From an uncultured Clostridia bacterium (GTDB lineage: Bacteria > Bacillota > Clostridia > Christensenellales > Borkfalkiaceae): 56,614 bases of DNA. Both the position numbers and the translations under genes were made by a program. The stretch spans positions 1 to 56,614 of the forward strand of contig CANRGR010000003.1 in assembly GCA_947630245.1 (NCBI GenBank), read 5' to 3'. The notes under the pieces were generated by a model. It had not been told where the DNA came from. It did no database searches and saw nothing but the letters and a program-made list of their open reading frames with translations. This document shows positions 6,689-15,200 of this stretch, in pieces. How positions within the stretch are numbered: the stretch's first letter is position 1; each line of letters starts with the position of its first letter.

Positions 6689-7750
6689 ATGCGGCTTGAC
6701 GGATCCTTACCGATGACAAACGTTGAGGAGTACGAAGGAGAGCCGGAATGGATCGAAACGGAGGAGGGAATCCGCCGCGCGATGGCAGAATACGGCGCGG
6801 GAAAGATCCTTCTTTCGTCGGACGCGGAGGCGTGCCGCGTTTTTTCCTCCGCCGCCTGTTCTCCGCGGGCGGTGAGCGTGGTCTTTGACGGGGACTGCCT
6901 CCCGTTTTTTTCCATGCCGGACGGCGTCAGTTGCGTGATCGCGGCGGGCGGGAGAGACGTCTTGCTCGCCGCCCGCTATTTTGCGGAAGTGCGGGGGATC
7001 GGCTGTGTGCTGTTTCCTTCCGAAGCGTCGCTGGACGGCGCATACGACCGCCGTGCCATCGTCCGTCTCGGCGGAGAGGAGACGCCCGTCTCGCTCTCCG
7101 TGACGCGCGTCTGTTGCGATCCCGTGCGGCTCCGTCCCACGCTCGCGGAGGGATACGGCAGACTGCTGTTGTCCCTCCTTGCGGATTTCGAAGCGCGGGC
7201 GCTGTTTCGGTTCGGCGCGGGGAAGGAGGCGCGGGAGGACAAGCCGGATCTCTCCGCCGACGGGGAGAACATCATCCGCGAAAACGCGCGTCTCAGGCGG
7301 GCGGAGCGCGACGGGGCGCCGGCGGGCGAGGGAACCGTCTTGAAGGAGCTCCTTGCGCAGGCGGGGGAACCGCTTCCCGCGTGGAGGGCATTTTTGCAGC
7401 TCTCCTCTCTCTATGCCGCATTCTTTTCAAAGGGAAAACCGAGGCGCTACTTTACGCCCGACTATCGCGCGCGGGCGGAGCGGGCGGGGATTCCGTATCC
7501 GCCCCCGGGAATTCCGACGGCGGAGGAATACGCCGTGCGGGCGATGGCGCTCGAACGGGAGCGCGCGCCCCTTGCGCGGGAGATTCTCGCCCTCGCCGAG
7601 GGAAAGGATCAATTTTTGGCGGCGATGAGAGAGTTTTCGCCCACGGCGGACGCCCGCGGCGGAGATCTCTCCCTTCTGCGTACGCTGCCGGAGCGCGGCG
7701 GCGGACTTTCGGCGATCATCCGCGATTTCGGGCTGATGGAGTGGGAGTAA
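6689..7750 (+). CDS. Unrecognised protein, possibly a degenerate iron-alcohol-dehydrogenase/G1P-dehydrogenase-like fold
   Basis: This 353-residue soluble protein has no signal peptide. Residues around 85-105 read 'CVIAAGGRDVLLAARYFA', which resembles the 'GGGsviDxaKyiA' nucleotide site of the iron-containing alcohol dehydrogenase/glycerol-1-phosphate dehydrogenase superfamily. The first glycines and the Asp-Lys signature are altered, and no clear HxxxH metal motif is visible, so catalytic activity is doubtful. The middle is rich in Arg and Glu. GGGAGG precedes ATG 6689. The NagD-like phosphatase starts 2 bases after its stop, so the two are translationally coupled. In other Clostridia I recall G1P-dehydrogenase-like genes next to HAD-IIA phosphatases, but that memory is unverified. 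Confidence 0.5.
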   Translation: MRLDGSLPMTNVEEYEGEPEWIETEEGIRRAMAEYGAGKILLSSDAEACRVFSSAACSPRAVSVVFDGDCLPFFSMPDGVSCVIAAGGRDVLLAARYFAEVRGIGCVLFPSEASLDGAYDRRAIVRLGGEETPVSLSVTRVCCDPVRLRPTLAEGYGRLLLSLLADFEARALFRFGAGKEAREDKPDLSADGENIIRENARLRRAERDGAPAGEGTVLKELLAQAGEPLPAWRAFLQLSSLYAAFFSKGKPRRYFTPDYRARAERAGIPYPPPGIPTAEEYAVRAMALERERAPLAREILALAEGKDQFLAAMREFSPTADARGGDLSLLRTLPERGGGLSAIIRDFGLMEWE

Positions 7751-7752
7751 AC

Positions 7753-8541
7753 ATGCTGACGAAGGAAGAACTGCTCGACAAAATGCAGGCGTTTCTGTTC
7801 GATCTGGACGGAACGCTCTATTTGGACGAATCGCCGATCGGCGACAGCGCGGGGACGCTGAGGCGGCTGCGCGCAATGGGGAAGCGGATCGTCTTTCTGA
7901 CCAACAATTCCTCGCGCACCGAGGCGCAGTACCGCGAAAAGCTGATCCGCGTCGGTCTGTTCGAGGCGGGGGATCTCGTCTATACTTCGGGCATGGCGGC
8001 GATCTCCTTCCTCTCGGAGAATTTCCGCGGGAAGAGGGTGTATCTGCTCGGAACGGCGGCGCTCAAAGAGGAATTCCGCGCAAACGGAATCAAACTCACC
8101 GAGGAACGCCCCGACGTCTGTCTGCTCGCCTATGACGTGGAACTCACCTTCGAAAAAATCCGCCGCTTCGACGCCTTTCTCAAAGACGGCGCGGCGTTTT
8201 TTGCGACCCATCCCGACGACGTGTGTCCCACGGCGGGTCATCCCATGCCGGACGTCGGCTCCTTTCTCGCAATGTTCGAACGCTCCTCGGGACGCAAACC
8301 CGATCTCATTCTCGGCAAGCCCTTCCGCCCGATGGGGGAGGGCGTTTCCCGCCTGCTCGCTCTTCCGACGGAGAAGATCTGCATGGCGGGCGACCGCATG
8401 CAGACGGACATCCGCTTTGCGAACAACAACGGCATGACGGCTCTGCTCGTGCTGTCCGGGGAGACGACGCGGGAGAACATCGGGGACTTCCCCGACCGTC
8501 CCGACCTGATTTTGGATACGGTCAACGATTTATTCGGTTGA
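7753..8541 (+). CDS. HAD-IIA family hydrolase (NagD/AraL/phosphoglycolate phosphatase-like)
   Basis: This 262-residue cytoplasmic phosphatase uses the HAD aspartate mechanism. Motif I is 'FLFDLDGTLYLDE' (nucleophile the first Asp), motif II 'VFLTNNSSRT', motif III Lys in 'ILGKPFRPMG' and motif IV 'CMAGDRMQTDIRFANNNGM'. A C2B-type cap lies between motifs II and III, which marks subclass IIA. Substrates in the family are small phosphates (p-nitrophenyl phosphate, sugar phosphates, phosphoglycolate). Start ATG 7753 has GGGAG just before it, overlapping the upstream stop, so translation is coupled to the 6689 gene. Confidence 0.88.
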   Translation: MLTKEELLDKMQAFLFDLDGTLYLDESPIGDSAGTLRRLRAMGKRIVFLTNNSSRTEAQYREKLIRVGLFEAGDLVYTSGMAAISFLSENFRGKRVYLLGTAALKEEFRANGIKLTEERPDVCLLAYDVELTFEKIRRFDAFLKDGAAFFATHPDDVCPTAGHPMPDVGSFLAMFERSSGRKPDLILGKPFRPMGEGVSRLLALPTEKICMAGDRMQTDIRFANNNGMTALLVLSGETTRENIGDFPDRPDLILDTVNDLFG

Positions 8542-8556
8542 TTTCATAAAAATTGT

Positions 8557-8584
8557 TTGAATCCCTTCGAAAGGGTGGTATAAT
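8557..8584 (+). promoter_or_regulatory. Promoter of the sigma/anti-sigma operon
   Basis: TTGAAT (8557-8562), a 16-base spacer and TATAAT (8579-8584), 37 bases before the STAS gene. It looks like a vegetative promoter. No alternative-sigma consensus was recognised, so autoregulation by the encoded sigma is not evident. Confidence 0.7.
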
Positions 8585-8621
8585 CATAAAAAGGCGTTCC
8601 ATTCGGAACGCGGAGGAAGAG

Positions 8622-8927
8622 ATGCAGGAAGTAACGATTGTAAACCGCTCTCCCGCGCTGGAAGTCCGTCTGTCGGGAGAGATTGATTCCAAGAATGCGG
8701 ACGAATTTTGCGCCGAAGTGCTGGACGCGTATTCCGCCTCCCCGTGCGACGTGGTATTTTCGTGCGGGGAACTCGACTTCATCGACTCCACGACGCTCGG
8801 CGCCTTCGTGAAGATTCTGAAACGGGTCAAAACGGACGGACACGGCATGAAACTGACGGGAATGCAGCCCCGCCTGAAAAAGCTGTTCGTCATCTGCGCG
8901 CTCGACACGATCATGGAGATAGAATGA
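8622..8927 (+). CDS. STAS-domain anti-sigma factor antagonist (SpoIIAA/RsbV-like)
   Basis: This 101-residue single STAS domain has the conserved switch-site context 'DFIDSTTLGAFVKIL', in which the Ser after Asp is the residue phosphorylated by the partner kinase in SpoIIAA (D-S-S/T-G-L-G). The dephosphorylated form would bind the anti-sigma factor and release sigma. The start is ATG 8622 with GGAGG at 8612-8616. Its stop overlaps the start of the next gene (ATGATGA). It is the first gene of a four-gene operon that ends at 10373. Confidence 0.85.
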   Translation: MQEVTIVNRSPALEVRLSGEIDSKNADEFCAEVLDAYSASPCDVVFSCGELDFIDSTTLGAFVKILKRVKTDGHGMKLTGMQPRLKKLFVICALDTIMEIE

Positions 8928-9283
8928 TGAAGCTCATGGAGATCACATTCCCGCTCGGGCGGGAGATCATGACGACAATCCGCCTCATGACGGGCGGGCT
9001 CTGTTCGCTCTACGGGCTCGGGCTCGATGATAGCGAGGACTGCAAGGTGTGCGTGACGGAGAGCCTTCTGCTTCTCATGCACGGCGGTTGCCGGGAGGCG
9101 CGCGTCCGCTTTTCGGACGAGGACGGGCTCAGAATCGTGCTCGAGGGCGAGGGCGGAACCGAAGGGGAAAAGACGATGGAGGAGGAGATCTCCGTCGCCC
9201 TTCTGCGCGCGCTCGTCGAGGATCTGAATATGGAAAAAGACGGGAGGATCACCCGGATCGGTTTCGGGTTCAGGGCGAGGTAA
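8924..9283 (+). CDS. Degenerate HATPase-like anti-sigma factor (SpoIIAB/RsbW-like)
   Basis: This 119-residue protein lies where spoIIAB would lie between STAS and sigma genes. The part reading 'CKVCVTESLLLLMHGG' aligns with the N box of SpoIIAB-type kinases (E-A-x-x-N-x-x-x-H-G), keeping Glu, His and Gly but with Leu in place of the Mg-binding Asn. No DxGxG (G1) or GxG (G2) ATP-lid motifs are seen. It therefore probably cannot bind ATP or phosphorylate the STAS protein, but may still bind sigma. Start codons at 8924 and 8927 overlap the upstream stop; its own stop overlaps the sigma start. Assignment relies on position and the N-box remnant. Confidence 0.65.
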   Translation: MMKLMEITFPLGREIMTTIRLMTGGLCSLYGLGLDDSEDCKVCVTESLLLLMHGGCREARVRFSDEDGLRIVLEGEGGTEGEKTMEEEISVALLRALVEDLNMEKDGRITRIGFGFRAR

Positions 9284-10008
9284 TGGAGGAGCGGGAACTC
9301 TTCGCACAATACAGAGAAACGCACGACCGCGCACTGCGGAACGAGATCGTCGGGAAATATCTCGACGTCGCCGCCATGATCGCCAGAAAGTTCACGGGCA
9401 GGGGCGTCGAATACGACGATCTGTTTCAGGTTGCCTCTCTGGCGCTCATGAAGGGAGTGGACCGCTTCGACGAGACGAAAGGGGTCAAATTTTCGACGTT
9501 CATCACGCCGACGATCGCGGGCGAGATCAAGAATTATTTCCGCGACCGCTCCCGCCTCATCCATCTCCCGCGGCGGGTGGCGGAGATCCGCGCGCAGATC
9601 AGAAGCGCCGCGGACGAAATCTTTTCCCGCACGGGCAAAAGTCCCTCCGCACGCGAAATCGCCGAAACGCTGCACGTCTCCGAAGAGGACGTCCTCTCCG
9701 CAATGGAGGCGGGGGGCGTCGTCTCGCTCGACCGCCCTCTGTCGGGGGAGGAGGAGACGAATTATTACGATCTTCTGCCCGCGCCCGATGACGCATTCGA
9801 AAAGATCGAGGAACGGGACGTGATCCGCCGCGCGATGCAATCGCTGAATGAGACGGAGCGGGAGATCGTGGACCTGCGCTATATCAAAGAACTCTCGCAG
9901 ACGGAGACCGCCAAACGGATGAACGTCTCGCAGATGTATATCTCGCGCATGGAACGAAAAATTCTGGAAAAACTGAGAGAGAAGCTCAAAAAAAGCATGA
10001 CGGAATGA
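9283..10008 (+). CDS. RNA polymerase sigma factor, SigB/SigF/SigG subfamily
   Basis: This 241-residue sigma-70 family protein has region 2 'YDDLFQVASLALMKGVDRFD' followed by 'FSTFITPTIAGEIKNYFRD' (core binding and -10 recognition), a region 3 helix 'SAREIAETLHVSEEDV' and region 4 'SLNETEREIVDLRY' with the -35 helix-turn-helix 'LSQTETAKRMNVSQMYISR'. Region 1 is absent, as expected for this group. Its start overlaps the upstream stop by one base (TAATG). Its neighbours (STAS, two HATPase proteins) indicate control by partner switching. Gene order resembles spoIIA (spoIIAA-spoIIAB-sigF), but an extra kinase gene follows, which is closer to general-stress modules. Sporulation and stress roles both remain open. 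Confidence 0.9.
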   Translation: MEERELFAQYRETHDRALRNEIVGKYLDVAAMIARKFTGRGVEYDDLFQVASLALMKGVDRFDETKGVKFSTFITPTIAGEIKNYFRDRSRLIHLPRRVAEIRAQIRSAADEIFSRTGKSPSAREIAETLHVSEEDVLSAMEAGGVVSLDRPLSGEEETNYYDLLPAPDDAFEKIEERDVIRRAMQSLNETEREIVDLRYIKELSQTETAKRMNVSQMYISRMERKILEKLREKLKKSMTE

Positions 10009-10373
10009 TGTACTTCGAGATCGACGATTACAACGCGCTCCGCGATGCGCTTCATCAGATGTGCGCGGCGCTCCTCGCCCGCAACATTCCCGACGACGCC
10101 GTCTTTGACAGCAAGCTCGTCGCGGACGAACTGCTCTCCAACGTCTTACAGCACGGCGGCGGACGGGCGTTCTTCCGCGCGGAAGTGGAGGGGAACGAGA
10201 TCCGCCTCTGCGTGCGGAGCGAGAGCGACTTCCGCCCGCCCGAGGAAAGCGTCTGTTCTCCCGTCACCGCAAACTGCGGCAGGGGACTGTTTCTGGTCGA
10301 CGCCGTGTGCGCGAGCAGGGAGTACCGCGAGGGAGAGGGAATCCGCGTCGTGATTAAAATCGGAACTGAATGA
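10005..10373 (+). CDS. Serine kinase/anti-sigma factor with intact HATPase domain (RsbW/SpoIIAB-like)
   Basis: This 122-residue HATPase_c_2 protein has an intact N box 'VADELLSNVLQHGG' (Glu and Asn present) and a G2-like 'CGRGLFLVDAV' near the C-terminus; the G1 region around 'SDFRPPEE' is weak. It can be the ATP-dependent kinase that phosphorylates the STAS protein and holds the sigma factor. It starts at ATG 10005, overlapping the sigma stop (ATGATG), so it is translationally coupled. Compared with the degenerate paralogue at 8924 it is the catalytically credible one. Confidence 0.85.
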   Translation: MMYFEIDDYNALRDALHQMCAALLARNIPDDAVFDSKLVADELLSNVLQHGGGRAFFRAEVEGNEIRLCVRSESDFRPPEESVCSPVTANCGRGLFLVDAVCASREYREGEGIRVVIKIGTE

Positions 10374-10377
10374 AGAT

Positions 10378-10414
10378 GCGCCGCGCCCCGCGAATATTTC
10401 GCGGGGCGCGGCGC
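10378..10414. terminator. Hairpin ending the sigma operon
   Basis: A perfect 17-base stem (10378-10394 with 10398-10414) has the 3-base loop TAT. No T run follows, so termination may rely on the very stable stem. The following 130 bases up to the next promoter are AT-rich with no gene. Confidence 0.65.
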
Positions 10415-10544
10415 ATGAACGTCCCCGCGCGCCGAGGGCGGATTGCCTGAATTTTTCGCGAAGTGTTTGTTTTGTTCAAAGTGTTTCCGATGGATGTGAA
10501 AATGAATATTAGATGAAATATTTTATAATGGAAGCGCGCTTTCC

Positions 10545-10573
10545 TTGACAAAACAGCGCGGAATGCGTATAAT
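10545..10573 (+). promoter_or_regulatory. Consensus promoter of the lipoprotein operon
   Basis: Perfect TTGACA (10545-10550) and TATAAT (10568-10573) with a 17-base spacer, 53 bases before the start at 10627. Confidence 0.93.
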
Positions 10574-10626
10574 ATTTGTAAAATATATTCAAAGTTTGCG
10601 CCATCGGACGGCGCGGGAGAAGGGAT

Positions 10627-12279
10627 ATGAGAGGAAAGACGAGAAATCTGTTATTGATCGGTTCGGTCATGGGCGTTTTCGTTTGCGCATGTTTGCTCGG
10701 CGCATGCGGCGAATCCGCACAGAGCGCGCATACCGAACACAGCTACGACGGAGTGTGGATCGTCGAGACGGAGGCAACCTGCGAAGAGGATGGGCTCCGC
10801 TATCAGACCTGCGTCTATCCCGGCTGCGGCGAGAGAAAGACCGAACCCATTCCCGCACTCGGGCATGACCCCGACGCGGGCACGATCACCGTCCGCGCGA
10901 CCTGCACCGAAGGCGGCGTGCGCACCCGCACCTGCAACCGTTGCCATAAGACGATCACCGAGCCGACCGATCCCATCGGGCACGATTGGATCCCCGACGG
11001 AGAGAGCACGGCAACCTGTACCGAGCCGGGCACGCAGGAACAGATCTGTTCGGTCTGCCATGAGACGAGGAGCGTCGATGCCGAGCCGCTCGGGCACGAT
11101 TGGAGGGACGGGGAAATCGTTCCCGCGACCTGCACGGAGAACGGAAAGGTCATCCGCATCTGCAACCGTTGCAGCGAGGAGGAGACGGAAGTCATCCCCA
11201 AATACAATCATCTCTGGAAGCGGACGAAGGTGATCACGGAGGCGACCTGCGACGCGGGCGGCGTCGAGGAGTGGGTCTGCCAGCGCACGGGGTGCATGGA
11301 GCGCGAAGAGGTCCAAACGGAGAAGCTCGGGCACAGATGGCAGAACTTCTACACGGTGGACCGTCGGCCCTCTTTCGAAGAGGCGGGGGAGAAGTCCTAC
11401 CATTGCACGCGCTGCGACGCGAAGAACGGCACGACCGAGATCCCGAAACTCGACGTCAACACGCCGATCGAATACGAGTTCCGCACGCTCCGGAACAACG
11501 GGGAATATCTCTTCGATTCCGCAATCACGATCACCGTCTTTGACGAGACGGGAGCGGAAGTGGCAAAGAGCAACGGCTCCACGCTCTCGAACGGAATTTT
11601 CCGCGCGAGCCTGCTCCCCAAGTCTTACACGGTGCGCGTCACGAATCTCCCCGAGGGATACTCCGCGGAGACATCCTATGAAGTGACGCCCTTCGACCCT
11701 TACTGCAATCTCTGGCTGAGCGCTTCCCCCTTGCAGGGAAACCCCGCGGCGGGGACGCTGTACAAAGTCGGCTCGGTGATGCACGATTTTACCATTCCCG
11801 CCTCCGCCACGACAACGGGCGAGGCGTATACGCTCAGCGATCTTCTGAAAACGAAGAAGATGGTGCTTTTGAACTTCTGGGCGACCTACTGCGGACCCTG
11901 TCAGGCGGAATTCCCCATACTCGAACAGGTCTACGGGCTCTATAAAGACGAGTTTGCCGTGCTTGCGATCGACACGGACCCGGGCGAAACGCTGTCGGAC
12001 ATCCGTGAGTACGCCGCGGAGAACCGTCTGACGTTCCCGATGATGCGCGAGCTCGACTTGGGACTGAGCGAACTGTTCAGCGCATTCTCGCACGGTTCCA
12101 TTCCGTTCACCGTCATCGTGGACCGCGAGGGGGTCATCTGCACGATCAAAGTCGGCACGACGAGCTCCTTCGAGGAACTGGTCCGGCCCTATCTTTCGGA
12201 CGGATATTGGCAGCACGGCGGGAACGTTGCGGAGAGCGCCCGCGCGTTGGAAGCGCTTCCCGCGAAAAAAGAGGACTGA
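10627..12279 (+). CDS. Lipoprotein: cysteine-rich repeats plus TlpA/ResA-like thioredoxin domain
   Basis: This 550-residue exported lipoprotein has lipobox LGAC after a hydrophobic signal. About residues 45-275 hold six units of roughly 30 residues patterned ATCxxxGxxxxxC...C.....GHD (for example 'ATCTEGGVRTRTCNRC'), each with a C and C-x2-3-C set. A linker and a beta domain follow (about 280-370). The C-terminus (about 375-530) is a thioredoxin fold: 'FTIPASATTTGEAYTLSDL', active site 'NFWATYCGPCQAEFPIL', cis-Pro region 'HGSIPFTVIVDREG'. It should catalyse thiol-disulfide exchange outside the membrane. The attached cysteine repeats could be its own substrate, a metal site or a spacer. It is followed after 18 bases by the giant lipoprotein and shares its message. 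Confidence 0.85.
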   Translation: MRGKTRNLLLIGSVMGVFVCACLLGACGESAQSAHTEHSYDGVWIVETEATCEEDGLRYQTCVYPGCGERKTEPIPALGHDPDAGTITVRATCTEGGVRTRTCNRCHKTITEPTDPIGHDWIPDGESTATCTEPGTQEQICSVCHETRSVDAEPLGHDWRDGEIVPATCTENGKVIRICNRCSEEETEVIPKYNHLWKRTKVITEATCDAGGVEEWVCQRTGCMEREEVQTEKLGHRWQNFYTVDRRPSFEEAGEKSYHCTRCDAKNGTTEIPKLDVNTPIEYEFRTLRNNGEYLFDSAITITVFDETGAEVAKSNGSTLSNGIFRASLLPKSYTVRVTNLPEGYSAETSYEVTPFDPYCNLWLSASPLQGNPAAGTLYKVGSVMHDFTIPASATTTGEAYTLSDLLKTKKMVLLNFWATYCGPCQAEFPILEQVYGLYKDEFAVLAIDTDPGETLSDIREYAAENRLTFPMMRELDLGLSELFSAFSHGSIPFTVIVDREGVICTIKVGTTSSFEELVRPYLSDGYWQHGGNVAESARALEALPAKKED

Positions 12280-12297
12280 TTTCCCGAGGAGGTTTTT

Positions 12298-15200
12298 ATG
12301 AAGAAGATTTCGAAATATTTCATTCTGTTCTTTTGCATGACGGCAATCCTTGCCCTCGGGCTGGCGTTTGCCGGATGTTCGGATAGCGTCAAGCTCTCGT
12401 TCGAGTCGAACGGGGGCACCGTCTTTGAGGCGATCACCGCCCAACCCGGCGAAGAAACGGAACTTCCCACCCCTGGGAAGGAGAAGTCTGTCTTTGCGGG
12501 CTGGTACACCGATCCCTCCTTTTCGGGGCAGAGCTACCGCGGGAAGATTACCGTCCCCGCGGAGGATACGACCTACTACGCGAAATGGGAAGAGGGGATC
12601 GCGCTCACGCTCGATCTTGACGGCGGCGCGCTTGCGGGCGACGCCACCCTCTGGCTCGCGGCGGGGACGAATCTCTATGACGCCGTGCGCGGACTTGTTC
12701 CCGTCAAGAGCGGGCTGAGCTTCGGCGCATGGTTCCTGGGCGACAAGGAACTCGGCGAGAGCGATCTCATGCCCTCCTCGCCGCTCACGCTCACGGCGAA
12801 ATACAAAGTGGATTACCGCATCGACGTCTATTTGCAGAACATTGCGGGCACCAACTACATCAAGGACGAGGCGAGCGAAGTTACGGGCAAGGATTATGTC
12901 GGAAAAGAACTCTCGCCCTCCGCGCCCAACGTCTCCGGCTTCATCTGGCAGCGCGCGCCCGAGGGGTACGATTCCGTGACTTCCCTTGTGCTCGCTTCCT
13001 CGTCGGAGTCCAACGTCTATTCGTTCTATTACGACCGCGCGATCTATTCCATCTACTACTACGCGAACGCGCCCGAGGGGCTCACTGCGAGCGGGAGCAT
13101 GGAACAGGAGGACATCGTGTTCGGCGGGATCACCCGCGCAAAGGAGAACGCGTTCTCCGTGAGCGGATACCGCTTTGCGGGCTGGGCGACGAGCGAGGAC
13201 GGCGATATCGTCTATCCCGCGGGAGGAAGAATCTCCGTCGACGGAAACATCAGACTCTACGCCTTCTGGGACAGGGGCTATACCGACCGGTTCGGCAGCG
13301 ACGATCTGCTCTTCTTCCCGACCGGGGAGCCCGGCAAGGCGATCTTGTCCCGCGGCGGAGTGGAATTCGAGGGCACGCGCGACGGCGACGCCTTTTCGTT
13401 CACCGCCGAGACGGGCAGAACGCTCGTCGGAAAGGTATTCGGGCTTGCGTTCTCCTATGAACAGGAGGATGCGGAGGGGACATATGTCTTTTACGACAAC
13501 TATCCCCGTCCCGCCACGGAGGAAGGGGAGACGTATGAACGGTTCGACACGACCCGCACCCTCTATGTGGACGCATATCTGAATGCGGTCTATACCGAGG
13601 ACGGAATCGAGAGAAAGGGCAGCCTGCTCTTCGATCCCGATCAGGGCGACTATCTGTTCACCTCGGACGACGGCACGTCGTTCCACACCATCTTCCAGAA
13701 GTCGGGACCCGCGGAACATCCCGATATCTTCTCGATCGCGGGCGATGAGTTCGGCTACTACATGGACAATTCGGGCGAAATCCTCATCTTCGACGGCTAC
13801 GGAACGGTCTTTCTCTACATCATTCTCAGCTCCGGATATCCCGTCACCCTCTCGGGCAGCTACTATAAGGAGGGATTCGGCGTCCTGTTCGGAGATATGG
13901 ACACCTATCGGATCGTCTGTTGGATCAACGATACGTCGGGTCTGCTCAACGGCACGCCCGGGTGGCAGGCGTTCTACATCTGCGCCGTGCCGGGCTATTT
14001 CGACGATATTTACGACGTCACGGGATACTACGTCTTTGCGGACACGTCCCGCGGCGAATATACGGACGGCGAGGGCGGAACGCTCGTGCTCGACGGACAC
14101 GGATATTTCGAGGACAGCGCGGTCTACACCGCGGCGGACGGAACGGTCGTGAGCGGTCCCTACGATATCACGATCGACTTCACCACGGGGACGACGGTCA
14201 CGATCCACAGCGGCGAAGAGGACAGTTCCTTCCTGCTGTATTCTTCGGGGACATTCCTTCCCTATCCGGGACCGGAAGTCGAATATGCCGAGTATTATCT
14301 GCTCGAAGGCACTTCGTTGCAGTCCGTTCTCGTCACGATCTTCGAAGAACAGGCAGAGGGCGGAACGGGGCTCCGCACGGAAATCTACACCAACAACTCC
14401 AAAGGCGCCGCCGTGCTCGCGGCGCGCGGATATTCGACGACGGCTCCCATCAAACAGGGTTCCTCCTTCCTTCTCTATACCTTCACGCGGACGTGGGTGG
14501 CGAAGGGGTACGAAGATAAAATTGCGTCGGGCATGACCTTCTTTACCACGTCGGTCTCCCTGAGCAGCAACAGCTCCCGCACATACCGCGCGTATTCCGT
14601 TCTCGAACGCAACGGCGAAAAGAATTACGATATAATCCACCTGCCCGAGGGGGAAGTCTGGGCGAGCAAGACGATCACGGTCGACGGCGTGGGCTCTCTC
14701 TTCCTTTCGTCGAACGGAACCGTGTACGAATGCAGTTTCCCGATGGAGCGCGACGAGTATTTCAAGACGCTGTACGGCGAACTGCTCTATAACGACGCGG
14801 GAACGGGCAGAAACTTCCTCTATACGCTCTCGCAGGATGAATTCGGCGTGTATTACGGAACGCCTTCGGAATCGCTGCCCGTCGAATATTACTATTTCGA
14901 TCCGCTCCTGAGCGGCACAAACGGGCTCTATCTTTCGCTCGTGATCGACGAAAACGGAAACGCGCTGTACGACGAGCGTCAAACGGGGACGTTCGAGGAG
15001 GGAGTCTGCCGTTCGACGGGAAAGAGAACGACGTTCGGCAACGAGATCTTCTCGCTGGTTTCCGGCGGCGAGGAAGTCATGCAGTTCATTCTTGCGGACT
15101 GCTATTTCCTCGGGATCACCTATCCCGCATATTTCCCCTATATCGGAAACGAGGGCGTGTTCCCCTCGGCGGCGGGCGACGGCGTGCTCTCCCTCGACGG

